9,135 nucleotides of DNA, from assembly GCA_947371645.1 (NCBI GenBank), contig CANBQJ010000148.1, positions 1-9,135 of the forward strand. Direction: 5' to 3'. Numbering within the stretch: position 1 is the stretch's first letter; each line of letters starts with the position of its first letter. A program made the position numbers and the translations under genes. The notes under the pieces are model-generated. The model was not told where the DNA came from and did not search any database. It saw only the letters and a program-made list of their open reading frames with translations. This document shows, piece by piece, positions 1 to 6,251 of the stretch. Source of the DNA: Burkholderiales bacterium (GTDB taxonomy: Bacteria; Pseudomonadota; Gammaproteobacteria; Burkholderiales; Burkholderiaceae).

Positions 1-1
1 C

Positions 2-385
2 GTTAAATTTGCAGCGGCCATCCTTGCAAGTGCTGTCAGCATTGGCGCTTACGCGGCAGACAAGGCATGTTTGATCGAGGGCGATATCGTCGTCTTCGGA
101 AAGACCACGCCCACCAAGGATTGCCTTGAAAACTCGGGCGTTCCAGATGATCGGTTCAAGTCCGTTTGCCAATCGCTTGCTCAGACATCCGAGAACCTGG
201 CAAAGGCCTTTGGCGGCCCACCACCCAAAACAACTTACCTGCCGTCGTGCCCACCCAAAGCAACAGCTTCATGCTTGGGGTTTTTTGGACAACCCATGAC
301 CAGCTATTACTACAAGCGGGACGCCAAAGAACTTGCCGAAACCAAGGAGAGCTGTGAAGCTCAAGGTGGCAAGTGGAAGCAGTGA
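2..385 (+). CDS. small secreted six-cysteine protein, 5' end cut off by window
   Basis: The frame is open from the left edge to a TGA at 383-385, giving 127 visible residues; the true start lies just outside the window. The first ~20 residues (AAAILASAVSIGAYAADKAC) form the hydrophobic core and an A-Y-A-A type cleavage region of a Sec signal peptide, so the product is probably periplasmic or secreted. The mature part is about 107 residues with six cysteines (visible residues 23, 41, 56, 83, 91 and 118), enough for three disulfides. There is a proline-rich middle (FGGPPPK, SCPPK) and a charged C-terminus ending in CEAQGGKWKQ. I do not recognise the family and assign no function. An internal start at TTG 71 would remove the signal peptide and is less likely. 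The gene is less GC-rich than the genes to its right. It is followed by 169 bp of non-coding DNA. Confidence 0.7.
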   Translation, partial: VKFAAAILASAVSIGAYAADKACLIEGDIVVFGKTTPTKDCLENSGVPDDRFKSVCQSLAQTSENLAKAFGGPPPKTTYLPSCPPKATASCLGFFGQPMTSYYYKRDAKELAETKESCEAQGGKWKQ

Positions 386-554
386 ACGTTGAAGCTTGTT
401 GATGGCCACGCCGTATTGACTTCAAAGCGCCGGCCAAACCTGGGCTTGGGTATCGATATCAGACGGTCCTGCTGAAGGCCTTTGTTGTCTCTCCCATGTC
501 AGCATTGCGTCACATGTTTTCCAGACCCATCAAATTGACGTCAGAAATCAGAAA
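386..554. other. intergenic region between the six-Cys gene and the PEP-CTERM gene
   Basis: This 169-bp gap holds no credible gene. The only symmetry I see near the upstream stop is a weak 6-bp pair (TTGAAG at 389-394, CTTCAA at 420-425) with no T-run, so I do not call a terminator. No convincing sigma-70 or sigma-54 promoter stands out before the ATG at 555. The ribosome-binding region (CAGAAATCAGAAA) is purine-rich but not a canonical Shine-Dalgarno. Confidence 0.5.
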
Positions 555-1250
555 ATGAAGAAAATCTCACTGGGTAAATTGGCGGCGTCAGCGCTGGCTT
601 TGTGCGCCTTTGCAGTGCAAGCACAACCCATCACCTACACGTTCACGGGGGTCATGGATCCTGGTTACGGCTTTGACAACCAAACTGTCGCGGGTTTCCT
701 GACTGTTGATTCCAGTCAATACACCACTGTTGATGGCGATGGCGTGACCTTCGCGCAGGGCTCGACCAACGGCACCGTGCTGGTCGTGCCTCCAACGGGC
801 CAATTGAGCCTTTCGGGCGGGCTGAACATCTCACTGGGCAGCACAAGCAATGCTGCTGCAGAGAGCTATATCTATAAAAATGCGCAAAGCCCAACGAATC
901 AGTTCATCGTCGACGTGACTTCGGTTGCCAACAACGTCATGAGCTTTGTCCAGTTGCGAACCTGGGATGCTGGGGCATCGCCGCTTGCCATCTTTCCTGG
1001 CGCGCCCACCGACAACTTCTCCTTCTCGCAGCCGGTGGTCTTCAACACCGCGACTTCATCCAACGTTGGCTATTTCTCTTTGCTCACGCTACAGGGCAAC
1101 TCCCTCGGCTCAGGCAACTTCACCATCACCAGCGTCACGGTGTCTGGCGCATCCGTGGTGCCCGAGCCCAGCACCAGCGTCTTCATGGTGCTTGGGCTCC
1201 TTGCCATCGCGAACCTGCGGCGTGCTCGCCGCGCGAGCAGCCTCCACTGA
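555..1250 (+). CDS. PEP-CTERM sorting-domain protein (exported, 231 aa)
   Basis: A 231-residue exported protein. Residues 1-23 are a typical Sec signal peptide (MKKISLGK, a hydrophobic core to about residue 20, then VQA|QP). The C-terminus is a textbook PEP-CTERM tripartite signal: VVPEP at 201-205, a hydrophobic segment at about 209-221, and an arginine cluster RRARR at 222-226. In this family the tail is recognised by a membrane exosortase (EpsH/XrtA type) and the protein is released to the surface or extracellular matrix, often in strains that make exopolysaccharide. The body (25-200) is rich in Gly, Ser, Thr, Asn and Val with alternating beta-type patterns and no cysteine in the mature part, as is usual for these divergent proteins. 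No enzymatic motif is visible. The ATG start is fixed by the signal peptide. The gene is convergent with the diguanylate cyclase gene. Confidence 0.9.
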   Translation: MKKISLGKLAASALALCAFAVQAQPITYTFTGVMDPGYGFDNQTVAGFLTVDSSQYTTVDGDGVTFAQGSTNGTVLVVPPTGQLSLSGGLNISLGSTSNAAAESYIYKNAQSPTNQFIVDVTSVANNVMSFVQLRTWDAGASPLAIFPGAPTDNFSFSQPVVFNTATSSNVGYFSLLTLQGNSLGSGNFTITSVTVSGASVVPEPSTSVFMVLGLLAIANLRRARRASSLH

Positions 1251-1277
1251 CCGTTGGGCTGTGCTCGATGCCAACGG
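1251..1277. terminator. hairpin between convergent genes, possible bidirectional terminator
   Basis: A perfect 7-bp inverted repeat, CCGTTGG (1251-1257) and CCAACGG (1271-1277), with a 13-nt loop begins directly after the TGA of the upstream PEP-CTERM gene. It fills most of the 40-bp gap to the convergent diguanylate cyclase stop. There is no T-run on either strand, so it is not a canonical intrinsic terminator. It could be a weak bidirectional terminator or an mRNA 3'-end stabiliser. Confidence 0.4.
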
Positions 1278-1290
1278 CCTCATTGCTCAG

Positions 1291-3018
1291 TCATGGACCA
1301 TCAACCACCGTCCGGTTGCGCCCTTCGGACTTCGCCCGATAGAGCGCCCGATCGGCGCATTCAATGGCCAGGCTGACGCGCTCATTCGGTTCACACCTCA
1401 CAAGCCCGGCAGAGAAGGTCACGGCCAGATTGGGCATCCCGCTGGGCCTGGATGCACCGATGGCGGCGTGCATCCGCTCGACGGCCAGGCGGGCCACTTC
1501 AAGCTCGGTGTCAGGCAGCATCACCAGGAACTCTTCGCCTCCCCAACGGGCGATCACGTCCGTGTCGCGAAGGCTGGCTTTGGCAGCGCTTGCAAACGCC
1601 CTGAGAACGTCGTCACCCGCGCCGTGCCCATGCTCATCGTTGATCTTCTTGAAATGGTCAATGTCAACCATGCACAAGCAAAATGACTTGCCATTGCGCT
1701 TCGCCCGTTGGTGTTGAACTGCCAGTTGAGCCAGCATGTCGCGCCGGTTGGGCAGGCCGGTCAGTTCGTCCCGGGTGGCCAGGGCTTCGATGCGAACCAG
1801 CGCCTCGGCCAGCGCCTCTTTGCGCTGTCGCAGCCGTGCCCGGAGCTGGGCCAGTTGAGAGGCCAAAATGTAGATGGTCGGGAGGGCAACGACCAGCACG
1901 GCCAAATGAATGCCTTGCAGCACCGCCGTACCGGGCTCCGGGTCGTTCAAGCCCACGGCCATCATGGCCATGCCGAAGGTGAGCAAGCCGTACAGGCTGC
2001 AACGCCCGATCTTTGCGGGCGTGGTGCTGAACATCCCGAACATCAAGATGATGACCAGCATGACCATGGCGACACCTTCGCCACGTGTGCTGGCCAACCA
2101 GTAGCCCATGGCGAGAAAAGAGACCGCCGCCAGGATCTGGTATTCCGTCATCGATGGGTCCGAGAAGCGGCGATTCAGGCCACTGCGCAAGATCACGTAG
2201 AACACCCCGATCACCACGGCCGCCAACCAGGTCAGCCACCGCACCACCTGTGGCTCATGGCAAATGCCAAAGTGCAGCCCCAGGTTCAGCACCGTGACGC
2301 CCACGGCGCAGTTGAATGCCCCCACGAGGTAGCGCAGCATGAAGTCGCGTTGCCGACGGTCCGCAGAGCGAACCCAGGTGTCGGCAGCAGACAGCCGCAG
2401 GCGCCTGGCGTAGCCGCCCGCCCCACTGTGCAACCCGAATGCCCCAAGGGCGGCCAGTGCCAGCAAGGCAAGCGCCAGCGCATGCACGTTGCGGCCCATG
2501 TGAGACAGGGTCATCAATGCCAGGCCAAGCATCGCCAAAAGCGCCGAGCCGATCCAAGCAGCGCTTGGCCGCTTGAGGTGGCATGAAGCCAGGATGAGAA
2601 ATGGCGCCGCCGCCGACAGCACCTCCACCCGGTGCGTGCCACTGGCCAGGGCAAGACAGACCACCGCCGCCAGCGCGATCACGCTCAGCGGCACGTTCAT
2701 GGCGGGGTCTTGCCGGAGCGTGGGTCGCTTGGCCCCGACCTGCGTCCACAACAGGCCATGAGCCAGCACGAGTGCAGGTGCCGCCCAAGCCACGTACGCG
2801 GAAGGCAGCATGCCCAGCGACACGGCGATCATCAGCATGGCGAGGCAAACACCATGTGCCAAGGCAGAACTGATGAGGCGACCCAGCGCCACATGGTGAG
2901 CCAGCTTGCCTGACACCTTCAGGGTCAGGGCTGGCGTTGGGCCTTCCTGCGGGCGTACATCCATGTGACGGGGGGCAACGGACACGCTCGTGAAGCCGGA
3001 TTCAACGGACTGGAGCAT
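1291..3018 (-). CDS. membrane-bound diguanylate cyclase (GGDEF domain)
   Basis: The product (575 aa from ATG 3018) should make cyclic di-GMP from two GTP at the inner membrane. The C-terminal GGDEF domain runs from about residue 414 to the end. It has the N-terminal DELTGLPNRR signature, the metal-binding aspartate in MVDIDHFKKIN (D452), and an intact active-site loop GGEEF at 493-497. RDTD at 484-487 lies exactly five residues before GGEEF, matching the product-inhibition I-site RxxD, so feedback control is expected. Residues ~45-390 hold about 10-12 hydrophobic segments, and a short coiled-coil-like linker (about 390-413) joins them to the cyclase. The membrane part appears to be a duplicated module. 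The frame extends to a TTG at 3054 (587 aa), but that codon has no ribosome site; ATG 3018 has GATGAG 6 nt upstream. It is the last gene of the minus-strand set, downstream of the propeller lipoprotein. Signal and target are unknown. Confidence 0.93.
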   Translation of the reverse strand: MLQSVESGFTSVSVAPRHMDVRPQEGPTPALTLKVSGKLAHHVALGRLISSALAHGVCLAMLMIAVSLGMLPSAYVAWAAPALVLAHGLLWTQVGAKRPTLRQDPAMNVPLSVIALAAVVCLALASGTHRVEVLSAAAPFLILASCHLKRPSAAWIGSALLAMLGLALMTLSHMGRNVHALALALLALAALGAFGLHSGAGGYARRLRLSAADTWVRSADRRQRDFMLRYLVGAFNCAVGVTVLNLGLHFGICHEPQVVRWLTWLAAVVIGVFYVILRSGLNRRFSDPSMTEYQILAAVSFLAMGYWLASTRGEGVAMVMLVIILMFGMFSTTPAKIGRCSLYGLLTFGMAMMAVGLNDPEPGTAVLQGIHLAVLVVALPTIYILASQLAQLRARLRQRKEALAEALVRIEALATRDELTGLPNRRDMLAQLAVQHQRAKRNGKSFCLCMVDIDHFKKINDEHGHGAGDDVLRAFASAAKASLRDTDVIARWGGEEFLVMLPDTELEVARLAVERMHAAIGASRPSGMPNLAVTFSAGLVRCEPNERVSLAIECADRALYRAKSEGRNRTVVDGP

Positions 3019-3111
3019 GCTTGACTCATCGGGCTGCGATGTCGTCAGTGTCAACTGGCTGACCGATGCAGGATGCAGGGGGTTGCCGCAGCCTTTGAGA
3101 CATTGTGCCGA

Positions 3112-3142
3112 CGCGCACGCCCTGAATGAGGGGGGCGGCGCG
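3112..3142 (-). terminator. GC-rich hairpin between lipoprotein and cyclase genes
   Basis: CGCGCaCGCCC (3112-3122) pairs with GGGCGGCGCG (3133-3142) in a 10-bp stem with one bulged A and a 10-nt loop. It starts 12 nt after the lipoprotein stop codon (TAA at 3157-3155) in the direction of transcription. No T-run follows on the minus strand, so full intrinsic termination is doubtful. It may attenuate read-through into the cyclase gene or protect the 3' end of the upstream message. Confidence 0.4.
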
Positions 3143-3154
3143 TGGCAACTGGCC

Positions 3155-5383
3155 TTACTGCACCACCCCCATCACCACCACCGAGCCTGTCAGGTTGCCC
3201 TGAAGGGCCAGGTCGCCTACCCGGGTCACCGCGCCCGTGCCAGCGTTGATGCCGTAGGCCGACACGGTGGTGCTGTCGAAGGCATAGACAAACCGCCCGG
3301 AGGGGTCGATGACGATCGGGCCTGCCCAGTTGTCGGCTGTGCCGAAGGGCACATCGGCCACCTTGCTCAGCACCCCGGTGGCGCTGATGGTGTAGGTGGA
3401 CAAGACGTTGTAGTTCAGGTCCGAGCTGTGGACGGCGGCGTACGCGAACTTGCCCGTGGGGTCGATGAGAAAGGGCGCCGCCATCAGGGTGGGCGGGTCG
3501 GTGGGGAGGGGCGGCTGCTCATTCGCAGGCGACGGCGGCGTCAGCGACGGATGGGCATCGACCAACTGGCCGGTGCTGGCGTCAATGTTGTAGGCGTAGA
3601 ACGCGAGTTGGGGTCCATTGGTGACCACCTGGACACGTTGTCCGAACGGGTCCATGGCCAGCGTGGCGTAGCGACCTGTCGACGTGGCCGAGTCATCCAG
3701 GGCGGTCAGGCTGCCCGTGTGGGTGTCGATGCGCCAAATGGAGATGAGGTTGGACGATGAACCGCTGGCGTAGATGAACAAGCCAACCGGGTCCATGAGC
3801 AGCTGGAGAGGCCAGGACGTGGTCGCGAAGTGTCCAACGCTCGTCAAGGTGCCGTTGCTGGCGTCCATCGCGAAGGCCTGGATCTCGTTGGCGCTGGCGT
3901 AATTGGCGTACACAAAGCGGCCTGAAGGGTCCACCACGAGGGAAGTGGGCCCGAGCAGGTCTGGATCGTCCGCGCCTGCTTCGGTCACTTCGCTCAGTGG
4001 ATGCAGGTCGCCATTGGTGTCGATGCGGTAGACCGAGATGGTGCGGGTGCTTTGGTGGGCGACGTAGGCCCACCGCCCGTAAGGGTCGAGGGCCATGATG
4101 CCTGGCTTGGAGCCGCTGGCCATGTCACCCATCGGCGTCAGGCTGCCGTCCGTGGCGTTGATGCTGTAGGCCGTGATCGCGTTGGCGTCCGCATTGGGGG
4201 CGTAGATGAACCGGGGCGTTGTGCTCGCGGCGGACAGGCCGCTCACCACGGCGACGGCGCTGGGCTCCATTTGCGCGCGCACCTGGCTCACGGGGGTGAG
4301 CAAGCCGGTGCTGGCGTCGATGCGGTAGGCCGAAACCGTCTGGTCGCCGCCATTGGCCACATATGCAAAGTGGCCTGCCTCATCGACCGTCACGGCAACC
4401 GGTTGCTTGCCGGAGGCCACATCGCCGATGTTGGTCACCGCGCCGGTTGCCCTGTTCACAGAGAAGGCCGAGACGGTGTTGCTGGACTTGTTGGCCACGT
4501 AACCAAACTTGCCTGAAGGCGCGATGGCGATGGCAACGCACTCGTCTCCGGGCACGATGTCGTCGTCACCCACCCTGCTTGGGGCGCCGGTGTGGCCGTC
4601 AATGCCGAAGGTGGTGAGGTGGCCGCCATCCGCAAGGGCGTAGACAAATTTGCCACCCGGATCGATCGTGATGGCATCGGGCTCATCCAGGGGGCTGGCG
4701 TCGCCGATTTGCTTGAGGGCGCCGGTTTGAGCGTCGATGGCAAAGGCCAGCAGCGTTTGGGCACCGCGTGTGGCCAGGTAGGCAAACTGGCCCGATGGCG
4801 CGATGACGAGCGATTGAGGGCCTTCACCCGTGGGCACGTCGTCGCCCCCCTTGCTCAGTGCGCCCGTGGCTGCGTCGATGGCGTAGATGGAAATGGAGCC
4901 GCCTCCGCCGCTGTTGGCCACGTAGGCGAAGCGGTGCCGGGCATCGATGGTGATCGTGCTCGGCGTCTGGCCCGTCGGCACGTCATCGCCCACTTTGGTC
5001 AGCGCGCCGTTGCTGGCGTTGACCGTGTAGGCCGAAATGCTGTCGCCGTAGTAGTTCGTCACGTAGGCAAACTGGCCCGATGGGTCAACGGTGACGGCGC
5101 TGGGCCGGCGCCCGGTGACGGCATAACCATTGGGGCGCCATTGCCCTGTGCTGGCGTCCACCAGGTAGACCGAGACCGTGTCGCTGGTGCTGTTGGCCAC
5201 ATAGGCAAATCGCGGCACCGCGGTGGACACGGGTAAGGGTTCGGGGCTGGTGTCTGCCGCCGTGGGCGTGGTGTTGCCATCGCCGCCGCTGCCACCACCG
5301 CCGCCGCCGCAGGCCGTCAGGCCGCCCAGCAGGGTCAAGGCTGCGAGCGTGGCGCCGATTGTTTTCCAAATTGGGTGTGTCAT
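3155..5383 (-). CDS. lipoprotein with 14 YVTN/lactonase-type beta-propeller repeats
   Basis: A 742-residue lipoprotein. Residues 1-24 are a signal peptide ending in the lipobox LTAC, with lipidated Cys25 followed by a Gly-rich tether (GGGGGGSGGDG) and a Thr/Pro-rich spacer to ~56. From 57 to the end come 14 repeats of about 47 residues. The repeat pattern is [RKQ]F-x-Y-V-A-N ... V-S-A-Y-x-I-D-A-x-T-G-A-L ... G-x-x-P-x-x-(I/V)-x-(I/V)-D-P-S-G. Repeat starts are at 57, 104, 151, 199, 245, 292, 338, 391, 437, 489, 535, 582, 645 and 697. This matches the YVTN / 6-phosphogluconolactonase-like propeller superfamily and suggests two seven-bladed propellers. Blade 12 carries a proline-rich insert (about 609-635). 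With a lipobox it is unlikely to be a cytosolic sugar lactonase; a binding, scaffold or adhesion role at the envelope is more likely, but this is inference. The start lies 4 nt after the upstream PEP-CTERM stop, suggesting translational coupling. Confidence 0.9.
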   Translation of the reverse strand: MTHPIWKTIGATLAALTLLGGLTACGGGGGGSGGDGNTTPTAADTSPEPLPVSTAVPRFAYVANSTSDTVSVYLVDASTGQWRPNGYAVTGRRPSAVTVDPSGQFAYVTNYYGDSISAYTVNASNGALTKVGDDVPTGQTPSTITIDARHRFAYVANSGGGGSISIYAIDAATGALSKGGDDVPTGEGPQSLVIAPSGQFAYLATRGAQTLLAFAIDAQTGALKQIGDASPLDEPDAITIDPGGKFVYALADGGHLTTFGIDGHTGAPSRVGDDDIVPGDECVAIAIAPSGKFGYVANKSSNTVSAFSVNRATGAVTNIGDVASGKQPVAVTVDEAGHFAYVANGGDQTVSAYRIDASTGLLTPVSQVRAQMEPSAVAVVSGLSAASTTPRFIYAPNADANAITAYSINATDGSLTPMGDMASGSKPGIMALDPYGRWAYVAHQSTRTISVYRIDTNGDLHPLSEVTEAGADDPDLLGPTSLVVDPSGRFVYANYASANEIQAFAMDASNGTLTSVGHFATTSWPLQLLMDPVGLFIYASGSSSNLISIWRIDTHTGSLTALDDSATSTGRYATLAMDPFGQRVQVVTNGPQLAFYAYNIDASTGQLVDAHPSLTPPSPANEQPPLPTDPPTLMAAPFLIDPTGKFAYAAVHSSDLNYNVLSTYTISATGVLSKVADVPFGTADNWAGPIVIDPSGRFVYAFDSTTVSAYGINAGTGAVTRVGDLALQGNLTGSVVVMGVVQ

Positions 5384-5387
5384 GGGT

Positions 5388-6128
5388 TCAGCTCTTTTTG
5401 CGGGGGATCAGGGCAATGCAGCCAAGCACACCCAGGCCGGAGAAGAGCTGGCTGACTGTTCCGGGTTCGGGCACGGCGGCCACACCGGTGACCCTGAAGG
5501 CCGCGTCGTTGCCCGGCGAGGCAAAGAACCGGTTCAAGAGGAACGATGAGGCCAAACTGCCGTTGGCCGCAGCGGGGATGCCGGCGTAGTAGTTGCCACC
5601 TGCGTAGCGCGGGCTGGCGTCGCCGCCTGTGTATTCGATGCCGTTGTCGCCCCCGATGTCCCGGGTGCTCACGTCTGCGTAAACAAAGTACTGGGTATGG
5701 GCATGCAGGGTGAGCAACGCATCGAAGGTGTAGACGCCCCCTGCTGCGCCGCCGATGCCGAGCAAGCCTGGCGAGTCGGCATTCAATTCGCCGAATTGGC
5801 CCAGATACGGCGCATCGAACAGGTACAAGTGGCCGGCTGCAGCGGCCTCGCCCGTGTCACGGCTGTAGAAATTGAAGGTGATGTGGTCCCAGTCGTTGTT
5901 CGTTTGCAGGGTGAACGACTGGCCGGGCAACGCCATGTTCAGGTCAACCAGGCCCGTGCTGGGCTGGGTGACTCTGAATTCGGCGATGGTCGTGCTGGCT
6001 TGGGCGGTGGCCACCAAGCCACCGGAGGCGGCGGCACAGAGCAAGGCCAGCAGGGCGCCATGGCGATGCCTGCGCCGAGGGTGGGCTGGCGTCGATTGAC
6101 CAAGGGCGAAGCTGGAAACAGCAGACAT
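5388..6128 (-). CDS. PEP-CTERM sorting-domain protein (exported, 246 aa)
   Basis: A 246-residue exported protein. It has a long basic N-region (PRRRHRHG, 17-24), a hydrophobic core at about 25-40 and a probable cleavage site at TAQA|STT (after residue 44). It ends with VPEP at 219-222, a hydrophobic segment at about 227-242 and the basic tail RKKS. That is a complete PEP-CTERM signal, so it should be processed by an exosortase and sent to the surface or matrix. The mature body (45-215) is Gly/Ala/Asp/Tyr-rich, with predicted beta stretches such as HITFNFYSRDTG, HLYLFDAPYLG and TQYFVYADVSTRD. No enzyme motif is seen. The ATG at 6128 is chosen because GGAGG lies 8 nt upstream and the signal peptide starts there; the open frame continues further upstream but would overlap the divergent kinase gene. 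It heads the minus-strand set of PEP-CTERM protein, lipoprotein and cyclase. Confidence 0.9.
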   Translation of the reverse strand: MSAVSSFALGQSTPAHPRRRHRHGALLALLCAAASGGLVATAQASTTIAEFRVTQPSTGLVDLNMALPGQSFTLQTNNDWDHITFNFYSRDTGEAAAAGHLYLFDAPYLGQFGELNADSPGLLGIGGAAGGVYTFDALLTLHAHTQYFVYADVSTRDIGGDNGIEYTGGDASPRYAGGNYYAGIPAAANGSLASSFLLNRFFASPGNDAAFRVTGVAAVPEPGTVSQLFSGLGVLGCIALIPRKKS

Positions 6129-6136
6129 GGTGAGGG

Positions 6137-6141
6137 CCTCC
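6137..6141 (-). promoter_or_regulatory. Shine-Dalgarno GGAGG fixing the PEP-CTERM start
   Basis: GGAGG on the minus strand (CCTCC on plus), 8 nt before ATG 6128. It is the strongest ribosome site I see in the window and decides the start against longer upstream options. Confidence 0.75.
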
Positions 6142-6166
6142 GGACTGGCGTGTTGTGATGGCCGCG

Positions 6167-6195
6167 ATTGTTGGCCGCCGGTCGCACGGGCACAA
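6167..6195 (-). promoter_or_regulatory. candidate sigma-70 promoter for the PEP-CTERM/lipoprotein/cyclase unit
   Basis: Reading the minus strand, TTGTGC (6195-6190) is separated by exactly 17 nt from AACAAT (6172-6167). Both are partial matches to TTGACA/TATAAT (3/6 and 4/6). Transcription would start near 6160, about 30 nt before the ATG at 6128. Assigned by eye only. Confidence 0.35.
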
Positions 6196-6196
6196 T
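6168..6196 (+). promoter_or_regulatory. candidate sigma-70 promoter for the hybrid kinase
   Basis: TTGTTG (6168-6173), a 17-nt spacer, then CACAAT (6191-6196). This lies almost exactly on top of the opposing minus-strand promoter. The start of transcription would be near 6203, about 49 nt before the ATG at 6252 and just at the edge of the tandem dyads. Weak match, assigned by eye. Confidence 0.3.
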
Positions 6197-6204
6197 CGGA
6201 CCTT

Positions 6205-6229
6205 GGTCCCGAGACCAGGTCCCGAGACC
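6205..6229. promoter_or_regulatory. two tandem 12-bp dyads, probable regulator-binding sites
   Basis: GGTCCCGAGACC occurs at 6205-6216 and again, identically, at 6218-6229, one base apart. Each copy is itself a dyad (GGTC-N4-GACC); the first extends to TGGTC-N4-GACCA. The sites lie in the divergent region between the kinase and PEP-CTERM genes. They are roughly 10 bp upstream of the minus-strand -35 box (an activator position) and in the leader of the kinase gene (a repressor position). The NarL/LuxR regulator at 8066-8716 is the obvious candidate ligand. Confidence 0.55.
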
Positions 6230-6251
6230 CCCCCATTCGCTTTGTTTGCCG

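Noticed and set aside
495..515. Possible sigma-54 promoter before the first PEP-CTERM gene (GTCAGCATTGCG)
   Set aside because: The invariant GG-N10-GC arrangement is absent, although some PEP-CTERM genes are known to be RpoN-dependent.
946..1686. 246-codon plus-strand frame spanning the end of the PEP-CTERM gene and the cyclase 3' end
   Set aside because: It crosses two real genes out of frame, has no ribosome site, and its Pro/Ser/Arg composition is typical of a shadow.
1708..2586. 292-codon plus-strand frame opposite the diguanylate cyclase
   Set aside because: It is antisense to a complete GGDEF protein. Its translation is His/Gln/Arg-rich with no motif or signal, so it is a codon-bias shadow.
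3049..3054. TTGACA on the minus strand at the far 5' end of the cyclase frame, as a perfect -35 box
   Set aside because: No acceptable -10 hexamer lies 16-18 nt downstream (CGATGA/GATGAG only), so a promoter is not supported.
2990..3760. 256-codon plus-strand frame opposite the lipoprotein 3' end
   Set aside because: Antisense to in-register propeller repeats; Gly/Val/Arg/His-rich with no recognisable domain.
3155..5230. Recurrent short DNA strings in the lipoprotein gene that could look like a repeat array
   Set aside because: The ~140-bp periodicity is explained by coding for the propeller repeats (FAYVAN, DASTG, DPSG). Spacers are not uniform as in CRISPR arrays.
5872..6099. Short plus-strand frames antisense to the second PEP-CTERM gene
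   Set aside because: No ribosome site or signal, and they are fully antisense to a protein with both an N-terminal signal peptide and a PEP-CTERM tail.
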